Assembly (NCBI GenBank): GCA_963816925.1
Contig: CAWFMY010000007.1
Span: forward strand, 124,001-188,000
Direction: 5' to 3'
Length of the DNA: 64,000 nt
Source: CAIWHR01 sp963816925
Lineage (GTDB): Bacteria; Pseudomonadota; Gammaproteobacteria; Burkholderiales; Casimicrobiaceae
The position numbers and the translations under genes are program-made. Below, one piece after another: positions 26,672-35,052 of this stretch; the first letter of the stretch is position 1; each line of letters starts with the position of its first letter. Under the pieces are notes generated by a model. The model saw only the letters and a program-made list of their open reading frames with translations, ran no database searches and had not been told where the DNA came from.

Positions 26672-28341
26672 CTTCGTTTGCGGGACGACAGCGCGCGCAC
26701 GTGCGCAACCAGTCCGCGCGTCGATGCATCGGTCGCTTCCGGCAGCGGTGCGTCCGAGGTGAGCGCGGCCACGATCGGCGCGGTGAGCGTCTTGCCGAGC
26801 TCCACGCCGAACTGGTCGAACGGATTGATGCCGCAGAGGATCGCCTCGACGAACGTGCGATGCTCGTAGAGCGCGATGAGCTGGCCCAGCCGGTGCGCGC
26901 TGATCTCGGGCATCAGGATCGTCGTCGACGCGCGATTGCCGGGGCACACGCGCGCCGCGACGGCGGCGTCGAGAGCAGGGCCGGTCAGCCCCTTGGCGAG
27001 GAATTCCGCGCGCAGCGCGTCGCCGCCGCGTCCTTCCATCAATGCCTGCGCCTGCGCGAGCGCGTTGGCGACGAGCAGCGACTGCTGGTCGGCCAGCGGA
27101 TGCGCGGCACGAACGGGGACGACGAATTCGACCGGCGCCTCGCGCGTTCCCTGGTGCAGCCACTGGAAGAAAGCATGCTGGCCGTTGGTCCCCGTCTCGC
27201 CCCACAGCGCGGCGGTCGTCGGGCCGGCAAGCGCGCCGCCGTCGCGCGCGACCCGCTTGCCGTTGCTTTCGAGGACGAGCTGCTGCAGGTACGCGGGCAG
27301 CCGTGCCAGCGCCTGCGCATACGGCACGACGACGCGCTCGGCGTGCTTCAAGTGCGCCGCATTCCACCAGCCGGCAAGGCCGAGCACGACGGGCAGGTTG
27401 CGCTCGAGCGGCGTCGAGCGGAAGTGGTGGTCGACGCTCGCCGCGCCGGCCAGCAGATCGGCAAAGCGTTCCCAGCCGAGCTTGAGCGCGATCGGCAAAC
27501 CCGCCGCCGACCACAGCGAATATCGGCCGCCGACCCAGTCCGGCAGCGGCAAAACGTCGTTCTTCGCGATGCCGAATGCGCATGCGGCCGCCGCATTGCC
27601 GGTCACGGCGACGAAGTGCGCGCCGACGTCCACGCCGCGGCCGAGGGCGGACGCGAGCCAGGCCTTCGCGCTGGCCGCGTTGGCGAGCGTCTCGCCGGTC
27701 GTGAAGGTTTTCGATGTGACGATGAACAGTGTCGTCGCCGGGTCGAGCGGGGCGAGCGCGCGCGTGAGGTGCTCGGGATCGACATTCGACACGAACGAGA
27801 CGTCGACCCCTTCGGTCTGGGGGCCGGCGCTGCCGCGCGCGCGGTGCGGCAACGCGAGCGCGGTGCACACGAGGAGCGGCCCGAGATCGGAGCCGCCGAT
27901 CCCGATGTTGACGACGGCGCGGATCGGCCGGCCCGTCGCGCCGACGCGCAAGCCGCCGCGGACCTGCGCGGCGAACGTCTTCATCCGCGCCTGCGTGGCG
28001 CGAATGCCGGGCACGATGTCGCGGCCGTCGACCATGAGCGGCGCGTCGCTCTGCTGGCGCAACGCCGTGTGCAACGCGGGTCGGTTTTCGGACTGGTTGA
28101 CTTTCTCGCCGGCGAAGAGCGCGGCGATCCATCCTTCGAGCTCCGCCGCGCGGGCGTGCGCGACGAGAAGCGCGAGCGTCTCGCGCGTGAGGCGCTCCTT
28201 GGACACGTCGACCAGCCAGTCGTCCCAGGCGAACGACAGGTGCGCGAAACGCTCGGGGTCGCGGCCGAAGAGTTGCGTCAACGTCGTGGCGGCAAGCGCG
28301 CGACGATGATCGGCGAGATCGGCGGAGGCGGACAGCGGCAT
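26668..28341 (-). CDS. pgi: Glucose-6-phosphate isomerase
   Basis: Interconverts glucose 6-phosphate and fructose 6-phosphate in glycolysis and gluconeogenesis. The 557 residues match the long bacterial form. Landmarks are KVNQSENRPALHTALR, VVNIGIGGSDLGP, FIVTSKTFTTGET, the active-site segment TNGQHAFFQWLHQGT and ALYEHRTFVEAILCGINPFD. An open frame extends back to 28662, but homology begins at ATG 28341 (MPLSASADLADHRRALAATT). The stop overlaps the mltB stop tail to tail. Confidence 0.96.
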   Translation of the reverse strand: MPLSASADLADHRRALAATTLTQLFGRDPERFAHLSFAWDDWLVDVSKERLTRETLALLVAHARAAELEGWIAALFAGEKVNQSENRPALHTALRQQSDAPLMVDGRDIVPGIRATQARMKTFAAQVRGGLRVGATGRPIRAVVNIGIGGSDLGPLLVCTALALPHRARGSAGPQTEGVDVSFVSNVDPEHLTRALAPLDPATTLFIVTSKTFTTGETLANAASAKAWLASALGRGVDVGAHFVAVTGNAAAACAFGIAKNDVLPLPDWVGGRYSLWSAAGLPIALKLGWERFADLLAGAASVDHHFRSTPLERNLPVVLGLAGWWNAAHLKHAERVVVPYAQALARLPAYLQQLVLESNGKRVARDGGALAGPTTAALWGETGTNGQHAFFQWLHQGTREAPVEFVVPVRAAHPLADQQSLLVANALAQAQALMEGRGGDALRAEFLAKGLTGPALDAAVAARVCPGNRASTTILMPEISAHRLGQLIALYEHRTFVEAILCGINPFDQFGVELGKTLTAPIVAALTSDAPLPEATDASTRGLVAHVRALSSRKRS

Positions 28342-28483
28342 CGAAGGGACATCCTGAAACGGTGCGGCGCACCGCGCCGGTGCGGCCGAGGATAATCGAT
28401 TGCGCGAGTATTGCAAACTTGCGCGCGCACCGCATGGGTCGCGCGACCCGAATCGATCCGGGGTCGGTAGACTAGACAACGGA

Positions 28484-31252
28484 ATGGACGCCCCCAACGA
28501 CAAGGACCTGCCGCTGCGCGAGGACACGCGCCTCCTCGGACGGCTGCTGGGCGATGTGCTGCGCGCGCAGAGCGGGGTCGCCGGTTTCGAGCGCATCGAG
28601 CTCATCCGCCAGACCGCGATCCGCTTCCGGCGCGCGGAACCGGGACAGGCGGACGGCGTCAAGGGGGATCTCGCCGCCCTGCTGAACGACCTGTCGATCG
28701 CCGAGACGCTCGATGTCGTGCGCGCGTTCAGCTATTTCTCGCATCTCGCGAACATCGCGGAAGACGTGCACCAGAACCGCCGCCGGCGCGCGCATGCGCT
28801 GGCGGGGTCGGGGCCGCAGCGGGGCAGCATTGCCGACGCGCTCGATCGCATCGCCGCGCACGGAACGCCCGCGCAGACGCTCGCGCGCTGGGTCGGCGAG
28901 GCGCAGGTGAGCCCCGTGCTGACCGCGCATCCGACCGAGGTGCAGCGCAAGAGCATCCTCGATTGCGAGCGCGAGATCGTGCGGCTGCTGCAATGGCGAG
29001 ACCGCGTGGCGTTGACGCCGGAGGAGGTTGCCGAATTCGAGACCGGACTCTATCGCCAGGTGCTCGCCCTGTGGCAGACGGCGATGATTCGCCTCTCGAA
29101 ACTCAAGGTGAAGGACGAGATCGACAACGGGCTCGCCTACTATCGCTACACGTTTCTTTCCGCGGTCCCGCGGCTTGCCATGGCGCTGGAAGCCCGGCTG
29201 TCCGCGGCGGCGGACGGCCAGGGTCCGCGCGTGCCGCCGACGCTCCTTCGCCTGGGGTCGTGGATTGGCGGCGATCGCGACGGCAACCCGTTTGTCACGG
29301 CCGCGACGCTCGATTACGCGATCACGGCGCAGGCCGCCGTGGCGTTCGCGCACTACCTCGACGAAATCCACCTTCTGGGGGGCGAGCTGTCGCTGTCGAC
29401 GAGACTCGTCCGACCGACGGCAGCGTTGCTCGAATTGGCGCAGGGCGCGCACGACGACAATCCGCACCGCGCCGACGAGCCGTACCGGCAGGCGCTGATC
29501 GGAATCTATGCCCGCGTGGCGGCGACGGCGAAGACGCTGGCCGGATACGCACCACCGCGCGCGCCGCACGGCGAGGCGTTGCCCTATGCGACACCGGGCG
29601 CGCTGCTCTCCGATCTCGCGACGATCGAGGCGTCGCTCGCGACGCATGGCGCGACGCCGCTGGCCGCGGGGCGCCTCGTTCCGCTGATGCGCGCGATCGA
29701 CGTCTTCGGCTTCCACCTTGCCGTGCTCGACCTGCGCCAGAATGCCGATGTCCACGAGGCGGTCGTCGGCGAATTGCTGGCCCGTGCCGGCGTGGTCGCC
29801 GATTACGCGGCGCTGCCGGAGGACGAGCGCGTCGCGCTGCTCACGCGCGAGCTGTCGGGTCCGCGCCTGCTGCATTCGCCGCATATCGCGTTTTCCGCCC
29901 AGGTTGCCTCCGAGCTCGCGATCCTCGAGGCCGCGGCCCGCATTCATCGCCGGTTTGGCGCCGGCGCGCTGCCGAACTACGTGATATCGAAGTGCGCGTC
30001 GGTATCCGATCTGCTCGAGGTCGCCGTGCTGCTGAAGGAAAGCGGACTGCTGCAAGGCAACTCGCTGGCGCTCAACATCGTTCCGCTGTTCGAGACCATC
30101 GACGATCTCGCGCATGGCGCCGCCATCATGGACGCCGCGTTCCGCGTGCCGTTCTACCGCGCGTGGCTCGACAGCCGCGGGTGCCTGCAGGAAGTGATGC
30201 TGGGCTACTCCGACAGCAACAAGGACGGCGGTTATGTCACGTCGAACTGGTCGCTCTACCGGGCCGAGGAATCGTTCGTCGACGTGTTCCGCGCGCATGG
30301 CGTCAAGCTGCGCTTCTTCCACGGGCGCGGCGGCACGGTGGGGCGGGGCGGCGGCCCGAGCTTCGAGGCGATCCTCGCGCAGCCGGCGGGCAGTGTCGCC
30401 GGCGGACTGCGCGTCACCGAGCAGGGCGAGATCATCGCGAGCAAGTATTCGGACCCCGAGCTCGGCCGGCGCAACCTCGAGACGCTCGTCGCCGCTGCGC
30501 TCGAAGCGAATTTCCTCGAATCCGCCGAGGACATCGGGCGCACGGCGCAGTATCACGCCGTGATGGACGCGCTGTCGGCGCGCGCGCATCTCGCCTACCG
30601 GGACCTCGTCTACGGCACGCCGGATTTTGTCGCGTATTTCCGCGCGACGACGCCGATCGCAGAGATCGCGTCGCTCAACATCGGCAGCCGGCCGGCCTCG
30701 CGCACCGCGTCGACCCGCATCGAAGACCTCCGCGCGATCCCCTGGGTGTTCAGCTGGGGCCAGTGCCGGCTGATGCTGCCCGGCTGGTTCGGCTTCGGCG
30801 CCGCGGTCGATGGCTGGCTCGCCGGGCACGCCGACGGCCCGGCGGGCGGCATCGCGCTGCTTTCCGAAATGCACCGGCGCTGGCCGTTCTTCCGCACCGT
30901 GCTGTCGAACATGGCGATGGTGCTCGCGAAGACCGACCTCGCGATCGCGTCGCGCTATGCCGAGCTGTACGCCGACGCGGATTCACGGCAGGCGATCTTC
31001 GGCCGCATCGCGAGCGAGCACGGCCGCACGGTCCGGCACGTGCTGGCGATCACCGGGCAGGCAACGCTGCTCGAGGACAACCCGACGCTCGCACGAAGCA
31101 TCCGCAACCGCTTCCCGTACCTCGATCCGCTGAACCACCTGCAGGTCGAGTTGCTGCGTCGTTTCCGCGCGGGCCAAACCGACGAGCGGACGCAGCGCGC
31201 GATCCATCTCACCATCAACGGACTCGCCGCCGGATTGCGCAACAGCGGTTAG
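28484..31252 (+). CDS. ppc: Phosphoenolpyruvate carboxylase
   Basis: Carboxylates phosphoenolpyruvate to oxaloacetate, an anaplerotic step. The 922 residues have all expected signatures: VLTAHPTEVQRKS with catalytic His149, GGDRDGNPFVTAATL, LGYSDSNKDGGY, RFFHGRGGTVGRGGGPS around His613, and the C-terminal GLRNSG, close to the RNTG end involved in function. ATG 28484 was chosen because the typical LPLREDTRLLGRLLGDVL begins shortly after; an upstream in-frame ATG at 28400 has no support. A -10-like TAGACT lies about 15 bp before the start. Allosteric control by acetyl-CoA or aspartate is usual for the family and is not visible here. Confidence 0.96.
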   Translation: MDAPNDKDLPLREDTRLLGRLLGDVLRAQSGVAGFERIELIRQTAIRFRRAEPGQADGVKGDLAALLNDLSIAETLDVVRAFSYFSHLANIAEDVHQNRRRRAHALAGSGPQRGSIADALDRIAAHGTPAQTLARWVGEAQVSPVLTAHPTEVQRKSILDCEREIVRLLQWRDRVALTPEEVAEFETGLYRQVLALWQTAMIRLSKLKVKDEIDNGLAYYRYTFLSAVPRLAMALEARLSAAADGQGPRVPPTLLRLGSWIGGDRDGNPFVTAATLDYAITAQAAVAFAHYLDEIHLLGGELSLSTRLVRPTAALLELAQGAHDDNPHRADEPYRQALIGIYARVAATAKTLAGYAPPRAPHGEALPYATPGALLSDLATIEASLATHGATPLAAGRLVPLMRAIDVFGFHLAVLDLRQNADVHEAVVGELLARAGVVADYAALPEDERVALLTRELSGPRLLHSPHIAFSAQVASELAILEAAARIHRRFGAGALPNYVISKCASVSDLLEVAVLLKESGLLQGNSLALNIVPLFETIDDLAHGAAIMDAAFRVPFYRAWLDSRGCLQEVMLGYSDSNKDGGYVTSNWSLYRAEESFVDVFRAHGVKLRFFHGRGGTVGRGGGPSFEAILAQPAGSVAGGLRVTEQGEIIASKYSDPELGRRNLETLVAAALEANFLESAEDIGRTAQYHAVMDALSARAHLAYRDLVYGTPDFVAYFRATTPIAEIASLNIGSRPASRTASTRIEDLRAIPWVFSWGQCRLMLPGWFGFGAAVDGWLAGHADGPAGGIALLSEMHRRWPFFRTVLSNMAMVLAKTDLAIASRYAELYADADSRQAIFGRIASEHGRTVRHVLAITGQATLLEDNPTLARSIRNRFPYLDPLNHLQVELLRRFRAGQTDERTQRAIHLTINGLAAGLRNSG

Positions 31253-31274
31253 AAAGTTCTACGCGCGTGCGCGG

Positions 31275-31280
31275 TATAAT
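31275..31280 (+). promoter_or_regulatory. -10 element (perfect TATAAT) directly before surE
   Basis: A perfect TATAAT in the context GGTATAATCGGCG ends 11 bp before the surE ATG. No clear -35 box is present. If used, transcription would begin about 5 nt before the start codon, leaving a leaderless or nearly leaderless message. That agrees with the absence of a ribosome site in front of surE. Confidence 0.55.
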
Positions 31281-31291
31281 CGGCGCTATCG

Positions 31292-32032
31292 ATGCGCATC
31301 CTTCTCTCCAATGACGACGGCTATTTCGCGCCGGGCATCGAACGGCTCGCGGCCGCGCTCGCGCCGCATGCCGAGCTCACGGTGGTCGCTCCCGAGCGCG
31401 ACCGCAGCGGCGCGTCGAACTCGCTCACGCTCGATCGCCCGTTGACGGTGCGCACGGCGCCCAACGGCTTCCGCTTCGTGAACGGCACGCCGACCGATTG
31501 CGTCCATCTCGCGGTGACGGGCCTGCTGGACGTGCTTCCCGACATGGTGATCTCGGGCATCAACCTCGGCCCGAACATGGGCGACGACACGATCTACTCC
31601 GGGACCGTCGCCGCGGCGACCGAGGGCTATCTGCTCGGCATTCCGTCCATTGCGATTTCGCTGGCGTCGAAGAACGGCGCTCATTTCGACACGGCGGCCG
31701 CTGTCGCGCTCGAACTGCTCGAACGCCATCGCCGCCACGCGCTGGGCGGATGGCTGCTCAACGTCAACGTGCCGGACGTCGCGCAGGCCGACCTCAATGG
31801 TTACCGCGTGACGAGGCTCGGGCGCCGGCACAAGGCGGAGGACGTCATCAAGTCGAAGAGCCCGCGCGGCGAGACCGTCTACTGGGTCGGCGCGGCCGGC
31901 GCCGCCGCCGACGCGGGGGAAGGCACGGATTTTCACGCGGTGGAGCAGCGCTTCGTCTCGATCACGCCCTTGCAGATCGACCTGACGAATCGCGACGAGA
32001 TGCCGCCCGTGGCGCACTGGATCGAGCGCTGA
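31292..32032 (+). CDS. surE: 5'/3'-nucleotidase SurE
   Basis: A metal-dependent phosphatase acting on nucleoside monophosphates and short polyphosphates, linked to stationary-phase survival. The 246 residues open with MRILLSNDDGYFAPGIE, whose Asp pair binds the metal. They continue with APERDRSGASNSLTL, MVISGINLGPNMGDDTIYSG and GTVAAATEGYLLGIPSIAIS, all standard. It is the first gene of the classical surE-pcm-nlpD-rpoS cluster and starts 39 bp after ppc. Confidence 0.96.
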   Translation: MRILLSNDDGYFAPGIERLAAALAPHAELTVVAPERDRSGASNSLTLDRPLTVRTAPNGFRFVNGTPTDCVHLAVTGLLDVLPDMVISGINLGPNMGDDTIYSGTVAAATEGYLLGIPSIAISLASKNGAHFDTAAAVALELLERHRRHALGGWLLNVNVPDVAQADLNGYRVTRLGRRHKAEDVIKSKSPRGETVYWVGAAGAAADAGEGTDFHAVEQRFVSITPLQIDLTNRDEMPPVAHWIER

Positions 32033-32070
32033 GGACGGACGCGACGATCCCGTCGCGGGCAGGAGGGGAG

Positions 32071-32755
32071 ATGGCAACGCAGGGCGGCAGGCACACCGGG
32101 ATCGGCATGACATCGACGCGCACGCGCGACCGGATGATCGAGCGGCTGCGCGCCGACGGCATCCGCGACGAAGTCGTCCTGGCCGCGATGAACGCGGTGC
32201 CGCGCCACATCTTCGTCGACGAGGCGCTCGCGAGCCGCGCCTACGAGGACACGCCCTTGCCTATCGGCGACGGCCAGACGATCTCGCAGCCGTGGGTCGT
32301 CGCGCGGATGACGGAGCTCGCGCGCAACGGCGGCACGATTCGCGCGTGTGCTCGAGATCGGCACCGGCTGCGGCTATCAGACGGCCGTGCTCGCGCAATT
32401 CGCCGGCGACGTCTATTCGGTCGAGCGAATCGGCGCGCTGGTGGCGAAGGCGAGGCGCAACCTGCAGGCGCTCAAGGTGAAGAACGTGCGGCTCATGCAC
32501 GGCGATGGCTCGGCCGACCTCGGCGAGGACCTCGAGGTCGACGCCATCGTCGTGACCGCCGGCGCGACGCACGTGCCCACGGCGCTGCTCAAGTACCTGA
32601 AGCCTGGCGGCCGGATGGTGTTGCCGCTCGCGCAGGCCGGTGACGCGGCCGATCGCGTGCAGCGACTGACGGTGATCGAAGCGGCGCCCGGCGGCTTCCG
32701 TGAGCAAACGTTCGATGCGGTAAGATTCGTACCGTTGCTGCCCGGCCTCGCCTGA
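32071..32755 (+). pseudogene. pcm: Protein-L-isoaspartate O-methyltransferase, frameshifted
   Basis: Repairs isoaspartyl residues in aged proteins using S-adenosylmethionine. The first frame from ATG 32071 (preceded by AGGAGGGGAG) contains MIERLRADGIRDEVVLAAM, VPRHIFVDEALASRAYEDTP and GDGQTISQPWVVARMTELA. The SAM-binding part VLEIGTGCGYQTAVLAQFAG lies in another frame and runs to the stop at 32755. One indel therefore falls at about 32340-32352, inside the CGCGCGTGTG run. Total coding length is about 228 codons, as expected. ATG 32107 is a second possible start. The position between surE and nlpD confirms the identity. Confidence 0.9.
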
Positions 32756-32784
32756 GGCCGCACGCGGCGCTCTCATCGTGTTCG

Positions 32785-33903
32785 ATGCCTCGCTCCGACA
32801 CCGCCGCCCCGACCCTCCGCATACGATTCGCGCAATTGTGCGCATATTTGGCGATCGTCGTCCTTGCGCTCGTCGTCGCTGGCTGCGCGACACGCAAGCC
32901 GGCGCCCGTGGAGGAGCGCTCGACGCGGGACGTCGCGCCCCGCGCCGACGCGCTGCCCCCGCGCCTGCCCTCCCGCCGGCGCCGCTGCCCGAGCCGGACA
33001 CGCGTGCGCAGACCTACACGGTGAAGCGCGGCGACACGCTGTACAAGATCGCGCTCGACAACGGCCTCGATTACCGCGAGCTCGCGGCATGGAATTCGAT
33101 CGAGAACGTAAACCTCATTCGCGAAGGCCAGGTATTGCGTCTTGCAGCGCCCGGCGAGGCGGCAACCACGGCCACCGGCGTGACGACGACACCGTTGCGC
33201 GCGCTGCCGCCGGTGGAGACGGGCGAAACGCGACCGGCGGTGCCGCCGCCGGTCACGCCGCCCGGCCACGCCGGCCGTCACGCCCGCCCCGACGCCGGGG
33301 CTGCGCAATTCCGACAACTACAAGACGCAACCCAAGGCGCTGAAGGAGCCCTGGTCCGAACAGGCGTTGCGCGACGTCCAGCGCAGCGCGACCGCGCCGC
33401 CGCCTGCGGTGGCGCCAGCACCGGCACCGGAACCGGCACCTCCGGCCGCCGTCGCCCGCGCGGAGCCCAAACCCGAGGCGAAGCCCGAACCGAGGACAGA
33501 CCCGAAATCCGCGAACGCGTTGCCGGATGACGCAACTCCGAACTGGATCTGGCCGGCGACCGGCAAGCTCGTCACCGGAACCTCCGAGAATCCCAACCTC
33601 AAGGGCATCGACATCGCCGGCAAGGCAGGGCAGCCCGTCGTCGCCAGCGCCGCGGGCAAGGTCGTCTACGCGGGTTCGGGCATCCGCGGCTACGGCAAGC
33701 TCATCATCGTCAAGCACAACGCGACGTGGCTCACGGCCTACGCGCACAACCGCGAAATCCTCGTGAAGGAAGGCCAGCAGGTCACGAAAGGCCAGTCGAT
33801 CGCGGAGATGGGCAACACCGATTCCGACCAGGTGATGCTGCATTTCGAGATACGCCGGCACGGCACGCCGGTGGACCCGCTCAAGTTCCTGCCGCCGGCG
33901 TGA
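32785..33903 (+). pseudogene. nlpD: Murein hydrolase activator NlpD (LysM + M23/LytM lipoprotein), two frame breaks
   Basis: An outer-membrane lipoprotein that activates cell-wall amidases at division. The lipoprotein signal AIVVLALVVAGCATRKP starts in one frame. The LysM domain (TYTVKRGDTLYKIALDNGLD) lies in a second frame. From about 33280 the first frame resumes (KALKEPWSEQALRDVQ) and carries the M23 domain to 33903. Two compensating indels therefore lie at about 32960-33000 and 33260-33285. In the M23 domain the first metal ligand is Lys (NLKGIDIAG) and the final H-x-H is M-L-H (VMLHFEIR), so catalytic zinc binding is lost. That is normal for NlpD activators. rpoS follows. Confidence 0.85.
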
Positions 33904-34006
33904 TCATGCGCGGACTTGCCCGCTCCGCGGGCGCGCAAACTACGCAAAGGCAAAACCACGAGCCTGCGATGCCCGCCCGCCCGACAAGCGTGCTGGAGGT
34001 TGCACG

Positions 34007-35041
34007 ATGAGCGCCGCCGGGACGCCACGGCGCGCGCGCGTCGACGACGGTCCCGAGCTGCCGGGCATCGAGCATGCCGACCCGCCGCTTGCCGATGCCG
34101 TGGCCGAGCACGACGGCGACGCCCACACGCTGGCGCCGGAGCCCGACCGCTGGACGCGCGAGCTGCCTCTGGCCGAGCCCGAGCCCGGACTCTCGGCCGA
34201 TTTCGTCAACGACATCGCGCAGATCTACTTCAACGAGATCGGCCAGCACACGCTGCTCAAGGCCGACGAGGAGCTTTCGCTCGCGCGGGCGATGGCGCAG
34301 GGCGACTTCGCGGCGCGCCAGCAGCTGATCGAGCGCAACCTGCGTCTCGTGGTCAGCATTGCGAAGCACTACACGAACCGCGGGCTCGCGCTGCCGGACC
34401 TGATCGAGGAAGGCAATCTCGGGCTCATCCATGCGCTGGAGAAATTCGACGCCGAGCGCGGGTTCCGCTTCACGACCTACGCGACGTGGTGGATCCGGCA
34501 GTCGGTCGAGCGCGCGATCATGAGCCAGTCGCGGACGATCCGGCTGCCGGCGCACGTGGTCAAGGAGCTGAATGTCGTGCTGCGCGCGATGCGGCACCTC
34601 GAGATGCACGGATTGCCGGACGGGCGCGAGGCAACGCTCGACGACGTCGCCCACCTGCTCGGCAAGCCCGTCGAGCAGGTGCGGCGCGTGCTGCGCTACA
34701 ACGAGCACGTGACGTCGCTCGACGCGCCGATGGACCGCGACGGCGGCGTCTCGGTCGCGGAAGGCGTGGCGGACGAGAACGCGCTGGCGCCGGAGCTCCT
34801 GCTGCACAACTCGGAGATCGAGGCGTGGGTGCGCCTCTGGCTCTCGGAGCTCAACGACCGCCAGCGCACGGTCATCGAGCGCCGTTACGGACTCAACGGC
34901 AAGGATGTCGCCACGCTCGAGGAGCTTTCCGGCGAGCTCGACGTCACGCGCGAGCGGGTGCGGCAGATCCAGTCCGAGGCGCTCGAGAAGCTGCGCGCGC
35001 GGCTCAAGCGCAGGGGCCTCGATCGCGACGCGCTGTTGTAA
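34007..35041 (+). CDS. rpoS: RNA polymerase sigma factor RpoS
   Basis: The stationary-phase and general stress sigma factor. At 344 residues, region 1.2 appears as DIAQIYFNEIGQHTLLKADE, region 2 as EEGNLGLIHALEKFDAERGF and YATWWIRQSVERAIMSQSRT, region 3 as LNVVLRAMRHLEMHG, and region 4 as RYGLNGKDVATLEELSGEL with TRERVRQIQSEALEKLR. ATG 34007 has a strong GGAGGT six bases upstream. It is the last gene of the surE-pcm-nlpD-rpoS cluster. In related bacteria a main rpoS promoter lies inside nlpD; I could not identify it here. Confidence 0.96.
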   Translation: MSAAGTPRRARVDDGPELPGIEHADPPLADAVAEHDGDAHTLAPEPDRWTRELPLAEPEPGLSADFVNDIAQIYFNEIGQHTLLKADEELSLARAMAQGDFAARQQLIERNLRLVVSIAKHYTNRGLALPDLIEEGNLGLIHALEKFDAERGFRFTTYATWWIRQSVERAIMSQSRTIRLPAHVVKELNVVLRAMRHLEMHGLPDGREATLDDVAHLLGKPVEQVRRVLRYNEHVTSLDAPMDRDGGVSVAEGVADENALAPELLLHNSEIEAWVRLWLSELNDRQRTVIERRYGLNGKDVATLEELSGELDVTRERVRQIQSEALEKLRARLKRRGLDRDALL

Positions 35042-35052
35042 TCGCCAATTAA

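Noticed and set aside
26701..28395. Long plus-strand frame opposite pgi
   Set aside because: No recognisable protein features; the minus strand encodes complete glucose-6-phosphate isomerase.
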